This document shows positions 10,849 through 19,907 of a stretch of DNA of 64,000 bases, piece by piece. How positions within the stretch are numbered: position 1 is the stretch's first letter; each line of letters starts with the position of its first letter. The translations under genes and the position numbers were made by a program. Location of the stretch: contig JAGZUC010000011.1 of assembly GCA_018380195.1 (NCBI GenBank), forward strand, positions 11,488-75,487, given 5' to 3'. The DNA is from Collinsella sp. GTDB lineage: Bacteria > Actinomycetota > Coriobacteriia > Coriobacteriales > Coriobacteriaceae. Below the pieces are notes generated by a model. The model was given only the letters and a program-made list of their open reading frames with translations. It had not been told where the DNA came from and made no database searches.

Positions 10849-11847
10849 ACAGTAGGCCCACATGGCTTCGACTTCGTTGAGGACCTCTACGACGCCCCAG
10901 CGGCGGGCGCTGCGGCTGGCCGAGTTGGGGTCGTAGACGCCAATCTGGTTGGCATCGTCGATGCCGTAGAGCACGATGTAGTGGCCTACGTTGGTAAACG
11001 TACCGGGGCGCACTGCGGCGATGACGGGCGCACCCGAGCGAAGTGCTTGGGTAATTGATTCGCGATCGTTATAGAGCTGTGTTCCGTTGAGCCCCAGCTG
11101 CCACGCACCGCCTGTCATAAACGACCACTCGGTGGCACCAGTGGGGGCGTAGTTGCCGGCTTCGGCCAGTGCACATATATCGACCGGCGTCTTATCGGTA
11201 TGGCCGGTCTTAAAGATATAGACCATGGTGAGGCAAGTGGGACCGCAAGCGTTTTCGCGAATAGTGCCACCGGCATAGGGCAGCTCCGACCATGCGGGGT
11301 CAATTTGGTAGATGTGGGGCATGGTGCCGGCCTGCCATTGCGAGCGTGGGGTCGAGAACGCAAAGGAGTAACCGGGCGCGACGGGAGCTTTAAGCAGCTT
11401 GTCCTCGGCAGTGGGCTCGAGACCGGCTGATCCGTGAGAGATACAGGATCCCAAAAACACAAAGACGAGGCAGGCGGCGATGGAGCAAAGCACAAGGCGT
11501 AGGCGGCGGGCCGGAAGCGCGTGGCTTGTGGTATGCGACGCGGGGCGAGGGGCGGAATTGCCGCGATCGCGTTGAGGTCGCGAAAAGGAACGCTTAACGT
11601 AGTAGTCGGTCTTACGGCTATCGTAGCGGCGTGGCTGCGATGTGTCGGTCTGGCGTTGGCGTGTGCTCGTACTCACGCGGTCTGACTGCTGCACGGTACG
11701 GCTTTGTTTCCGCGAAGAAGCCCCGAGCTGTTCTTGGGGGCGCTGCGGGTTGTCGTTGTCGGAGGTGCTTCTGGGCGTTGGCGTGGTGCGGCCGGCAAGG
11801 CGCACACTTTGTGGCCGTTGGTCGCCGTCATTGTATCCGTATGCCAT
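10846..11847 (-). CDS. membrane-anchored C39-like peptidase-fold protein
   Basis: 333 residues. The first ~110 are low-complexity, Arg/Ser/Gln/Pro-rich and probably cytoplasmic. A single hydrophobic helix (about 115-137, LVLCSIAACLVFVFLGSC) is followed by an extracytoplasmic domain of the C39-like papain fold: C201 in ENACGPTCL, H289 in NVGHYIVLYG and D306 in VYDPNS form a complete Cys-His-Asp set. Such proteins (Peptidase_C39_2) are common in Gram-positive anaerobes; the substrate is unknown, and cell-wall or peptide hydrolysis is likely. ATG 11847 is chosen because AAGGTGATT precedes it; a GTG nine bases upstream is possible. Transcribed divergently from the APC permease gene. Confidence 0.8.
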   Translation of the reverse strand: MAYGYNDGDQRPQSVRLAGRTTPTPRSTSDNDNPQRPQEQLGASSRKQSRTVQQSDRVSTSTRQRQTDTSQPRRYDSRKTDYYVKRSFSRPQRDRGNSAPRPASHTTSHALPARRLRLVLCSIAACLVFVFLGSCISHGSAGLEPTAEDKLLKAPVAPGYSFAFSTPRSQWQAGTMPHIYQIDPAWSELPYAGGTIRENACGPTCLTMVYIFKTGHTDKTPVDICALAEAGNYAPTGATEWSFMTGGAWQLGLNGTQLYNDRESITQALRSGAPVIAAVRPGTFTNVGHYIVLYGIDDANQIGVYDPNSASRSARRWGVVEVLNEVEAMWAYC

Positions 11848-12201
11848 TCGAATCACCTTGCCTCATGTGTAACTTGTCTATCCTACATAAAAAGATGCAC
11901 GACACATGGGTATGTGCGCTAAAAGCCTGACAAATGGTATGAACGTTGCCGCGCTGCGCGCCAAGCGTCACGGCAACAGGTATTCAAAAGCAGACAAGAT
12001 GAAAGCGTCCAAGACGAATGACGTCTCCCGCCGTTCGTCCCAAAAACGGTGCCGCTCGTTTTGCAGTTCTGCCTTCGGTCGAGCTGCGAGCGGCGCTGCT
12101 GCGCCAAGGCCGTATCTTAAAGCCATGGAAAAAAGCGCGCGGCAAAACGGACCGCGCAAGGGGTGACGCCAAGGGGCGTCAAAAAGGAAAGGAGGGGAAC
12201 A
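11848..12201. other. divergent intergenic region
   Basis: About 350 bases between the C39-like gene (-) and the APC permease (+). The left part is AT-richer and likely holds promoters for both. The right part is GC-rich leader containing GTTGCC...GGCAAC and, just before the permease ribosome-binding site, GACGCC-aagg-GGCGTC (12166-12181). A small basic frame ending at 12166 does not look like a real protein. Confidence 0.35.
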
Positions 12202-13653
12202 ATGGCGGACAAGAATGCAGAAGTTGCAGTCGAGGATAACGGCGGCATGAAGAAAACGCTCTCGCTCTGGAACTTCTTCACCATCGGCTTCGGTGCCATC
12301 ATCGGTACCGGTTGGGTTCTGCAGGTCGGCGACTGGATGGTCGTGGGCGGCGGTCCCGTTCCCGCTATGATCGCATTCCTCTTGGGTGCAATCTTCCTCG
12401 TGCCCGTCGGAGCTGTTTTCGGTGAGCTCACGGCTGCTATCCCCATCTCGGGCGGCATCGTCGAGTATGTCGATCGTAGCTTTGGCCGTACGCTGAGCTA
12501 CATCACCGGATGGCTTTTGGCCCTGGGCAACGGCATCCTGTGCCCGTGGGAGGCCATCGCCATTTCGACCCTCGTGTCCGAGATGTTCGGCAGCCTGCCC
12601 GGCCTTGAGTGGCTGCGCGCCGTCAAGCTCTACACCATCCTGGGGGCCGACGTTTACCTGTTCCCGACGCTGATCGCGCTCGGCTTTGCAGTCTACGTCA
12701 TCTTCCTCAACTTCCGCGGTGCCAGCTCGGCTGCCAAGCTCCAGGCCTTCCTGACCAAGGCTCTGCTCTGCGGCATGCTGCTCGCCATGGGCGTCTCGCT
12801 GTTCACCGGCTCGCCGGACAATGCCATGCCCGTGTTCTCCCAGGTCACCGGCGCTGGCGGCGGCAAGGCTGCTACCGAGAGCACCAGCCTGTTTGCCGGC
12901 ATCGTGTCGGTCCTGGTTCTGACCCCGTTCTTCTACGCCGGTTTCGACACCATTCCTCAGCAGGCTGAGGAAGCTGCCGAGGGCCTCAACTGGAACAAGT
13001 TCGGCAAGATCATCTCCTTGGCACTGCTGGCCGCCGGTGGCTTCTACATGGTCTGTATCTACTCGTTCGGCACCATCCTCGACTGGCATGAGTTTGTTAA
13101 GAGCCCGGTTCCCGCGCTCGCCTGCCTCAAGGGCATTAACATGCTCCTGTACCTGGCCATGCTCGTCATCGCCACGCTTGGACCCATGGGCCCGATGAAC
13201 TCCTTCTACGGCGCCACGAGCCGCATCATGCTCGCCATGGGCCGCAAGGGCCAGCTGCCCGAACAGTTCGCCGAGGTCGACCCCAAGTCCGGCGCTCCCA
13301 AGCTCGCCTGCGTCGTTCTGGGCGTCATCACCGTCGTCGGTCCGTTCCTGGGCAAGAACATGCTCATCCCTCTGACCAACGTGTCGGCTCTCGCCTTCAT
13401 CTTCTCCTGTGGCATGGTCGCCCTCGCTTGCCTGCGTATGCGCTTCACCGAGCCCGACCTGCCTCGTCCCTACGAGGTGCCCGGCGGCAAGTTTGGCATC
13501 GGCCTCGCTATCGCTGCCTGCGCCATCATCATCGGCCTGCTCGTGATTCCGTTCTCTCCCGCCTCCCTCAACATGGTGGAGTGGAGCATCGTGATCGGCT
13601 GGCTGGCTATTGGCCTGGCCCTCATGGCCTTCACCAATTCCCGCAAAAAGTAA
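12202..13653 (+). CDS. APC-family amino acid permease
   Basis: 483 residues with 12 predicted membrane helices. The first helix carries the APC substrate-binding motif GFGAIIGTGW, and a second diagnostic segment reads FAGIVSVLVLTPFFYAGFDTIPQQAEE, with the FxGFD/E...EE pattern of amino acid:proton symporters or exchangers. Role: uptake or exchange of an amino acid or amine across the cytoplasmic membrane. Start ATG 12202 follows a very strong site, AAAGGAGGGG. It is followed 131 bases later by the amidohydrolase gene, probably in one operon. The substrate cannot be read from sequence. Confidence 0.85.
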   Translation: MADKNAEVAVEDNGGMKKTLSLWNFFTIGFGAIIGTGWVLQVGDWMVVGGGPVPAMIAFLLGAIFLVPVGAVFGELTAAIPISGGIVEYVDRSFGRTLSYITGWLLALGNGILCPWEAIAISTLVSEMFGSLPGLEWLRAVKLYTILGADVYLFPTLIALGFAVYVIFLNFRGASSAAKLQAFLTKALLCGMLLAMGVSLFTGSPDNAMPVFSQVTGAGGGKAATESTSLFAGIVSVLVLTPFFYAGFDTIPQQAEEAAEGLNWNKFGKIISLALLAAGGFYMVCIYSFGTILDWHEFVKSPVPALACLKGINMLLYLAMLVIATLGPMGPMNSFYGATSRIMLAMGRKGQLPEQFAEVDPKSGAPKLACVVLGVITVVGPFLGKNMLIPLTNVSALAFIFSCGMVALACLRMRFTEPDLPRPYEVPGGKFGIGLAIAACAIIIGLLVIPFSPASLNMVEWSIVIGWLAIGLALMAFTNSRKK

Positions 13654-13673
13654 CGCCGAGCCGGGGCGGATCA

Positions 13674-13702
13674 GGTGCGCGGGACCCTCTCTTCCGCGCA
13701 CC
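13674..13702 (+). terminator. hairpin between permease and amidohydrolase genes
   Basis: GGTGCGCGG and CCGCGCACC form a perfect 9-bp stem with an 11-base loop. No T tract follows, so it is more likely a processing or stability element, or an attenuating pause site, than a full terminator. Confidence 0.4.
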
Positions 13703-13784
13703 GAACCCGGCACCACTTGGGTAGCTTTGTGAGGCCTTAACCCAACACGGCCTCGCCCACTATATGGATCCATAAGGAGGAACC

Positions 13785-15062
13785 ATGTCCACTAAGTATG
13801 CAATCGTTGGCGGCAAGCTCATCGACGGTACCGGTGCCGAGCCGGTCGAGAACTCCCTCGTTCTCGTCGACGACAACGGCAAGATCGAGTACGCCGGCGC
13901 CATGCAGGACCTTCCCGAGGGAGTTGAGGTCATCGACGCCGCCGGCAAGACCGTCCTTCCCGGCCTGATCGACACCCACCTGCACTTCTCGGGCAACTTG
14001 ACCGACGATGACACCGACTGGGTCATGCAGCCGCTCCTCGAGAAGCAGGCCGTCGCCGTCAAGCAGGCCTACGACTGCCTCACCCACGGCCTCACCACCG
14101 TCTGCGAGATCGGCCGCTTTGGTATCCAGATCCGTGACTGCATCGACAAGGGCGTCTTCAAGGGCCCGCGCGTTCTGGCCACCGGCCTTGGCTTCTGCCG
14201 CGTTGCCGGCCACGGCGACTCCCACCACTGCAGCCAGGAGCTCAACAAGGAATCGCACCCCTGGGGCGATCAGGTCGACGGTCCTTGGGATCTGCGCAAG
14301 GCCGTCCGTCGTCGCCTGCGTGAGAACCCCGATGCCATCAAGATCTGGGCTACCGGTGGTGGCATCTGGCGCTGGGACTCCGGCCGCGACCAGCACTACT
14401 GCTCCGAGGAGATTCAGGCTGTGGTCGAAGAGGCAAAGATGGTCGGCATCCCCGTGTGGAGCCACTGCTACAACAACCACGCCGCTGCCTACGATTCCGT
14501 TCGCTTTGGCTGCGAGCAGCTGATTCACGGCTTTGATATCGATGAGCGCACCATGGACCTCATGGCCGAGCAGGGCACCTTCTTCACCCCGACGATCGCC
14601 TTCCTGCCCACCTGGTACGCCACCTATCCGCCCGTCTACGTCCCCGAGCTGCACGACAAGTACGAGGGCACCCTGGTCGAGAAGGAGCTGCAGCGCAACT
14701 ACGACTGCCTGCGCGAGGCCAAGAAGCGCGGCGTCGTCATGACGATCGGCTCCGACTCCTTCTCCTTCGTCACCCCGTACGGCACCTGCTCCATCGAGGA
14801 GATGTACGAGTTCGTCGACAAGATCGGCTTCACCCCGGTCGAGACCATCACCTGTGCCACCCTCAACGGTGCCAAGATGTGCCACATCGAGGACGAGACC
14901 GGTTCCATCGAGGCCGGCAAGTGCGCCGACCTGCTGGTCGTCAACGGTGACGTCGCCGCCGACATCCACGTGCTCAACACCGACAACATGGACGTCATCA
15001 TGAAGGACGGCTGGATTGTCGAGGGCGGCACCTTCGGCGAGGCAAACAAGTACAGCGCCTAA
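13785..15062 (+). CDS. metal-dependent amidohydrolase (imidazolonepropionase/prolidase-like)
   Basis: 425 residues of the amidohydrolase superfamily (COG1228-type). Binuclear-site ligands are all visible: H65-x-H67 in LIDTHLHF, the carbamylated-lysine position K186 in AIKIWATGGG, H227 in WSHCYNNH, H248 in LIHGF and D324 in GSDSF. The flanking beta-sandwich segments at both ends are present, so the protein is full length. Members hydrolyse cyclic amides or Xaa-Pro / Xaa-Arg dipeptides; which applies here is unknown. Ribosome-binding site AAGGAGG lies before ATG 13785. Directly downstream of an APC permease and near carbamate kinase, it may feed an amino-acid-derived ring compound or dipeptide into fermentation. 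Confidence 0.85.
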   Translation: MSTKYAIVGGKLIDGTGAEPVENSLVLVDDNGKIEYAGAMQDLPEGVEVIDAAGKTVLPGLIDTHLHFSGNLTDDDTDWVMQPLLEKQAVAVKQAYDCLTHGLTTVCEIGRFGIQIRDCIDKGVFKGPRVLATGLGFCRVAGHGDSHHCSQELNKESHPWGDQVDGPWDLRKAVRRRLRENPDAIKIWATGGGIWRWDSGRDQHYCSEEIQAVVEEAKMVGIPVWSHCYNNHAAAYDSVRFGCEQLIHGFDIDERTMDLMAEQGTFFTPTIAFLPTWYATYPPVYVPELHDKYEGTLVEKELQRNYDCLREAKKRGVVMTIGSDSFSFVTPYGTCSIEEMYEFVDKIGFTPVETITCATLNGAKMCHIEDETGSIEAGKCADLLVVNGDVAADIHVLNTDNMDVIMKDGWIVEGGTFGEANKYSA

Positions 15063-15118
15063 GCTACCGTTCATCGATGGCTTGATGTAAAACACAGTAT
15101 TTGATGCATAATGCAATG

Positions 15119-15146
15119 GAGAGGGTCGCTTGCGGCCCTCTTTATT
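15119..15146 (+). terminator. intrinsic terminator after amidohydrolase
   Basis: GAGGGTCGC-tt-GCGGCCCTC followed by TTTATT. A possible promoter (TTGATG 15082-15087 with TGCATAAT ~17 bases on) lies immediately upstream, so the hairpin may also fall in the leader of the kinase gene. Confidence 0.6.
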
Positions 15147-15179
15147 GCTATGGGGTGCGTCAGTAAGAAGGAGATGACG

Positions 15180-16565
15180 GTGGATCTCAATAGGCTGATT
15201 CTGGGCAAGAGCTACAACTCTACCAAGGTCTTTCGTACCGCTCAGCATGTGGTTCAAGCCATCTTGCTCGGTATTGTCGTTCCGCTGCTTATCCTGCTGC
15301 TCATCTGGGATCTAACCGATAATCCCAATCCCGTTCCGGCCGTTGTTGTCATTGCCGGCTTGGTCATGCTGTGCTTCTTCTTCTCGTACGTCTTTGTCGT
15401 TCCCGACGACCTCACATCGAGCGCAACCGACCGCACGCTCGCCATCGCTTCAAAAATATTCGCCTACACGTCGCGCGGCCTTACGCCCGAAGCTGCCCTG
15501 GGCGCCTCTAAGATCATCCTGTCCGAAACGATCGCCTCTGCCATCTGCTTTACCGACGGCAAGCAGGTGTTGGCAAGCTGGGGCGAGGACTCGGCAAAAT
15601 GCCCCGCGGGCACCCCGGTGGTGCTGCGGACTACGCTCAACGTGATCAACAGCGGTGAGCAAAGCGTGTTCTCGCGCGATGCCTCGACCGAGACGGGTGG
15701 CTACTTTCCGCGCCTGCGCGCCGGTATTGTCGCACCGCTTACCGTGCGCGGGCATTGCGTGGGCACGCTCGAGCTGTATTATCCCCGTCTGAGCAGCATC
15801 GATATGCGCCAGACGGCGCTTGCCTCGGGCTTTGCCGACCTCATTTCCACGCAGCTTGCGAGCTTTGAGCTCGAGCGCCAGGACGAGCTTACGGCCCGCG
15901 TGGAGCTGCGCGCCTTGCAATCGCAGGTCGATCCTCATTTTCTATTCAATACCATCAGCACCATCGTGTCGCTCGTACGTACCGAGCCGGACAAGGCCAG
16001 GTCGCTGCTGATCGACTTTTCCAATTACTACCGTCAGACGCTTTCTGATTCCGATACCCTCACAACGCTCGAGCACGAGGTGGAGCAGGGCACTCGCTAT
16101 ATCAATCTTATGCAGGCTCGTTATGGCGACGGCCGTCTGCGCGTCTCGGTCGATATCGACTTTGAGGTGCGCGATTGCATGGTGCCGCCGTTTATCTTGC
16201 AGCCGTTGCTCGAAAACTGCATCAAGCACGCGCAGCGCGAGACCGAGCCGCTTTCTATTCATGTTAGGGCTTTCGAGACCGATGACGGTTTGGAGATCAT
16301 CGTCGAGGACGATGGCATCGGTATGAGCGAAGAAGTCTGCGCGCATCTGTTTGAGCAGCATCGCCTGGAGGAGCCCGAGAGCATTACCGCCGACGGCTCC
16401 GTCAAGCGAGGTTGCGGCCTGGCGCTCTTCAACGTGCTTCAGCGCATCCATTTCTTTTACGGAGAAGATTCCGGCATGCGCGTGAAGTCCCAGGAGGGCG
16501 TGGGAACGCAGGTCATCGTCGAGCTGAACGGCGAGCCGCATGAGCCCGCGCCGTTGACGGCGTAG
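15180..16565 (+). CDS. LytS-type sensor histidine kinase, paralogue 1
   Basis: 461 residues. Two membrane helices near the N-terminus (about 23-45 and 52-74) with a very short external loop are followed by a GAF-like domain (to ~225; AGIVAPLTVRGHCVGTLEL) and the His_kinase domain. The phosphoacceptor is H253 in DPHFLFNTIS; ATPase motifs are LLENCIKHA (N box) and EDDGIGMSEE (G1). GTG 15180 is chosen because AAGGAG sits at the right distance, whereas the ATG at 15174 directly abuts it. It pairs with the LytTR regulator 38 bases downstream. LytS/LytTR systems typically sense extracellular metabolites or membrane state. A close paralogue is at 21092. Confidence 0.9.
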   Translation: MDLNRLILGKSYNSTKVFRTAQHVVQAILLGIVVPLLILLLIWDLTDNPNPVPAVVVIAGLVMLCFFFSYVFVVPDDLTSSATDRTLAIASKIFAYTSRGLTPEAALGASKIILSETIASAICFTDGKQVLASWGEDSAKCPAGTPVVLRTTLNVINSGEQSVFSRDASTETGGYFPRLRAGIVAPLTVRGHCVGTLELYYPRLSSIDMRQTALASGFADLISTQLASFELERQDELTARVELRALQSQVDPHFLFNTISTIVSLVRTEPDKARSLLIDFSNYYRQTLSDSDTLTTLEHEVEQGTRYINLMQARYGDGRLRVSVDIDFEVRDCMVPPFILQPLLENCIKHAQRETEPLSIHVRAFETDDGLEIIVEDDGIGMSEEVCAHLFEQHRLEEPESITADGSVKRGCGLALFNVLQRIHFFYGEDSGMRVKSQEGVGTQVIVELNGEPHEPAPLTA

Positions 16566-16603
16566 CACGCGGTTGGATTGAGAGAAAAAGAGGGGAAGCA
16601 CAT

Positions 16604-17338
16604 ATGTCCGAAGGCTGGAACATCTTGGTGGTTGATGACGAACCTCCCATTAGGGCTGAGCTACGCTACCTGTTGGAAAAGGATGCGCGTGTGGGCCAGA
16701 TTGCCGAGGCGGGCAATGTCACCGAAGCCGTGGAGTCGATTCTGTCGAACAAGCCCGACGTGCTGTTTTTAGACATTACCATGCCCGGTCGCTCGGGAAT
16801 TGAGCTTGCCGAGACGCTGCAGAACCTAAAGACGCCGCCGGTCGTGGTGTTTGTGACGGCGTTTGCCGAGTTTGCCGCCGATGCGTATAACCTCGATGCG
16901 GTCGACTATGTCGTCAAGCCGGTCGAGGACGCACGCCTGTCAAAGGCACTCGACAAGATCGAGACAGCCTTGGGTGCCCGTCGTGTTATCCACGCTCCGC
17001 GCCAGCCTTTGCGTCTGACGGTGGACCGCGGGGGCAAAAAGGTGTTCATTCCCGCCGCAGACGTCTGCTACTTTGAGGCGCGCGCCGATTTTTGCAACGC
17101 CGTCTGCGCCGAGGGAACATACCTGATCAATGAGTCGATTTCCTCGCTCGAGCGGCGCCTGGCCTCCGAGGGCTTTATCCGTGTCCACCGCAGCTACCTA
17201 GTCAATTTGGAAGACGTGCACAATGTTGAGATTGGCTCCACGGGGTTGATGGAGCTCAGGCTCGACCGCGTGAACTCGACGGTACCGGTGTCCCGTCGTC
17301 GTGCCGCCGAGGTCAAGTCGCACCTGGGGCTTGCGTAA
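16604..17338 (+). CDS. LytTR-family response regulator, paralogue 1
   Basis: 244 residues: receiver domain (acidic pair D11-D12, phosphoacceptor D57 in VLFLDITMPG, Thr-Ala at ~86-87, K106 in VDYVVKPVED) followed by a LytTR DNA-binding domain (about 135-240; GFIRVHRSYLVNLEDV is the classic signature). It controls transcription through LytTR direct repeats, and is phosphorylated by the kinase at 15180. Paralogue of the regulator at 22508, with the same linker architecture. The site AGAGGGG lies eight bases before ATG. Confidence 0.92.
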   Translation: MSEGWNILVVDDEPPIRAELRYLLEKDARVGQIAEAGNVTEAVESILSNKPDVLFLDITMPGRSGIELAETLQNLKTPPVVVFVTAFAEFAADAYNLDAVDYVVKPVEDARLSKALDKIETALGARRVIHAPRQPLRLTVDRGGKKVFIPAADVCYFEARADFCNAVCAEGTYLINESISSLERRLASEGFIRVHRSYLVNLEDVHNVEIGSTGLMELRLDRVNSTVPVSRRRAAEVKSHLGLA

Positions 17339-17430
17339 GAGGCTTGCGTGCCGTCGTTTGCCATCGCAGGTTTGGCATGGGCGCGCGGTGGGCATAATGG
17401 GTGGCATCGAATGAAATCGAAAGGATCATT

Positions 17431-18375
17431 ATGCCCGCGCTTATCACCCATCATCTGTTTGGCGAGGAAAGCATCGACCGTCTTCCGCAGGGCGTCATCA
17501 CGTCCGATGAAGAGCGCATTGCCTTTATCTTGGGCAACCAAGGCCCCGACCCGTTCTTCTTTCACATTCTGACACCGCGGGTTTCCGACTGCACGCTGCT
17601 GGCGCAGGTCATGCATCGCTCGCGCATGTCTCGCCAGTTCGCGTGCCTGCGCGACGGCGTGTCGCATCTGCTGCCGCGCGACGCCAACTTGGGTCGCGCC
17701 TTTGCGCTGGGCCTGCTGTCTCATTACGTGCTCGACCGCAACGCCCATCCCTTTGTCTATGAGCAGCAGTTTGGCATCGTGGAGTCCGATTCAGAGCTTG
17801 AGGATTCGAGCAGTCAGGTCCATGCCGTGATCGAGAGCGACCTGGATGTGCTGATGCTGCAGCTTAAACGCGATGGCGCTACGGTCGACGATTACCCGCC
17901 GGCGGGCGAGATCGTCACCACCGATCGCATCAATCGCGTGGCCGGCGTGCTGATGAGCTATGTTGCCGGACGCGTGTACGGCATTGACATTCCGGCGGGG
18001 GAGTACGGTGCTGCCGTTGCCAATATGCAGCGACTTTACCGCGCGATTGAGCCGGCCGGCTCCGCAAAGACGCGCGCGATCTCGCTGGTTGAGGGCTTGG
18101 TGCACGACTACTCGCTGCTCGACGGCCTTGCCCATCGCGTGACGACGGAGCTGCCCGAGCGCACCGGTAACCTGGGCCATCTGACATGGAAGAATCCCTT
18201 TACCGACGAGGTCTCGAACGAGAGTTTCCCCGAGGTCTTTGATCGCGCGCTGGTCGATTACGAGTGCACGGTCGCACGTTTTATCGAGACCGGTGACATG
18301 GATGCCGTGACCAGTCACGTCAACTACAGCGGTCGCGCGCTCAATGCCGATGAGGAGTTCGACCGCGAGGAATAG
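17431..18375 (+). CDS. zinc-dependent phospholipase C-like protein
   Basis: 314 residues. ATG 17431 follows AAAGGA. The sequence starts MPALITHHLFGEESI and contains GLLSHYVLDRNAHPFVYEQ and further His/Asp residues (VHDYSLLD) in the pattern of the Zn_dep_PLPC (S1/P1-like) fold. No signal peptide is visible, so unlike clostridial alpha-toxins it is probably cytoplasmic. This is a common conserved family in Coriobacteria and Clostridia; its physiological substrate is unknown. It lies 92 bases after a LytTR regulator and ahead of the UMF1 transporter gene. Confidence 0.75.
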   Translation: MPALITHHLFGEESIDRLPQGVITSDEERIAFILGNQGPDPFFFHILTPRVSDCTLLAQVMHRSRMSRQFACLRDGVSHLLPRDANLGRAFALGLLSHYVLDRNAHPFVYEQQFGIVESDSELEDSSSQVHAVIESDLDVLMLQLKRDGATVDDYPPAGEIVTTDRINRVAGVLMSYVAGRVYGIDIPAGEYGAAVANMQRLYRAIEPAGSAKTRAISLVEGLVHDYSLLDGLAHRVTTELPERTGNLGHLTWKNPFTDEVSNESFPEVFDRALVDYECTVARFIETGDMDAVTSHVNYSGRALNADEEFDREE

Positions 18376-18476
18376 GGCCCGTGCGTGCCCCTTTGCCGAA
18401 TCCTTACCGGCGGTTCTGGACAATTGGGGTACGATGAACTAACTGCATATCGGGCGAATACGAAGGGTCCCTGTCC

Positions 18477-19736
18477 ATGAAATACACCAAGCTCGAGCGT
18501 AACTGGGTTATGTATGATGTGGGCAATTCGGCCCTCGTGCTGCTCAATACCTCGGTGGTGCCCATTTACTTTAACGCCATCAATACCGGCGCTTCCTCGG
18601 CCGACCTGGTGGTCGCTTGGGGCAATGCGCAGACGATCGCCTCGCTGGTCATCGCCATGCTCATGCCCATCCTGGGCGCGCTTGCCGACTACGCCGGCAA
18701 CAAGATCAAGTTCTTCTTGGGCTTCTTCCTCACGGGCCTGGTGCTTTGCCTGGCGCAGGCTATCCCAATGTCCGCCATGGCATTTTTGACCGTGTACGTG
18801 CTGTGCACCATCGGCCTTAACTCTTCTATGACGTTCTACGACGCCATGCTGCCCGACATTACCACCGACGAGCGCATGGACGCCGTGTCCAGCTCGGGCT
18901 ATGCCTGGGGCTATATCGGTTCCACCGTGCCGTTCGTCATCTGCCTGGCGCTCATCATGGGTGGCCCCGCTCTTGGCGTCCCCACCATGCTGGCAACGCG
19001 TCTGTCGTTTATCATCACTGGTGCCTGGTGGCTCATCTTTACTCTGCCGCTCATTCGCACCTATAAGCAAAAGTACGGTCGCGAGCGCGGTCCCGAGGAC
19101 ACCATCGGCCACATCGTGGGCGGTGTGTTCTCCGAGGTCGGACACACCATGCGCGAGATCGCCCACAACAAGACCGTGCTGGTCTACATGATCGCGTTCT
19201 TCTTCTATATCGATGGCGTCCACACGGTCATTTCCATGGCAACCAGCTACGGATCGGCCTTGGGCATTGATTCGACCCAGTTGGTCCTGGCGCTGCTCGT
19301 TACGCAGTTCGTGGCCTTTCCGTCCGCCATCATCTACGGCAAGCTCGCCGGACGCGTGGGCACGCTCAACATGATCCTGGTGGCAGTCGCCGCCTATATG
19401 GGCATTGTGCTGTTCGCCGCGTTCTTCCTAAAGACCGCCTTTGAATTCTGGGTGCTTGCCATTATGGTCGGCCTGTTCCAGGGCGGCGTGCAGGCGCTCA
19501 GCCGTAGCTACTTTGGCCGCATTATCCCCAAGGAAAAGTCCAACGAGTACTACGGCTTCTTTGACATCTTCGGTCGTTATGCAAGCGTTATGGGCACCTT
19601 CCTGGTGTCGGTCGTCACCTCGCTGACCGGCAACCCGTCGCTGGGCGTCCTTTCCATTGGTGTGCTGCTGGTCGTTGGCTTTATGCTGCTGGTCCGCCTG
19701 TCCCGCATGACTCGGGCGGCAGAGCATGCCGCATAG
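18477..19736 (+). CDS. UMF1/MFS transporter
   Basis: 419 residues with 12 predicted membrane helices. The N-terminal signature NWVMYDVGNSALVLL and the MFS loop motif GALADYAGNKIK, together with GYAWGYIGS, place it in the UMF1 (Atg22-like) branch of the major facilitator superfamily. These are proposed exporters or permeases for amino acids or other small molecules; the substrate is not inferable. A TACGAT hexamer at 18432-18437 may be the -10 box of its promoter. It lies between a Zn-PLC-like gene and a glycosyltransferase gene. Confidence 0.85.
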   Translation: MKYTKLERNWVMYDVGNSALVLLNTSVVPIYFNAINTGASSADLVVAWGNAQTIASLVIAMLMPILGALADYAGNKIKFFLGFFLTGLVLCLAQAIPMSAMAFLTVYVLCTIGLNSSMTFYDAMLPDITTDERMDAVSSSGYAWGYIGSTVPFVICLALIMGGPALGVPTMLATRLSFIITGAWWLIFTLPLIRTYKQKYGRERGPEDTIGHIVGGVFSEVGHTMREIAHNKTVLVYMIAFFFYIDGVHTVISMATSYGSALGIDSTQLVLALLVTQFVAFPSAIIYGKLAGRVGTLNMILVAVAAYMGIVLFAAFFLKTAFEFWVLAIMVGLFQGGVQALSRSYFGRIIPKEKSNEYYGFFDIFGRYASVMGTFLVSVVTSLTGNPSLGVLSIGVLLVVGFMLLVRLSRMTRAAEHAA

Positions 19737-19851
19737 GAGCGAGCGGCTATTGTGCCTGTCCACGGTACTCTTTTGGGGTTATCCGCAATAAACATTGCGA
19801 CTTGCGAGCAATGATTTGCCCAAGTGGGTATGATGGAATCAGCTAGGTCGC

Positions 19852-19887
19852 GGGGCGTCGCCTGTGTTTGGCGGCGTCCCGTTTTTG
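19852..19887 (+). terminator. terminator-like hairpin just upstream of the glycosyltransferase
   Basis: GGGGCGTCGCC and GGCGGCGTCCC pair over 11 bp (two G-T wobbles) around a 7-base loop and are followed by GTTTTTGT. A TATGAT hexamer at ~19829-19834 lies upstream, so the hairpin may be an attenuator in the leader of the 19908 gene rather than the end of the UMF1 transcript. Confidence 0.6.
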
Positions 19888-19907
19888 TGTTGCAGGGAGG
19901 GTAAGGC

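Noticed and set aside
11968..13773. A ~600-codon frame antisense to the APC permease
   Set aside because: Low-complexity Gly/Asp/His/Glu product, opposite a gene with 12 helices and APC motifs.
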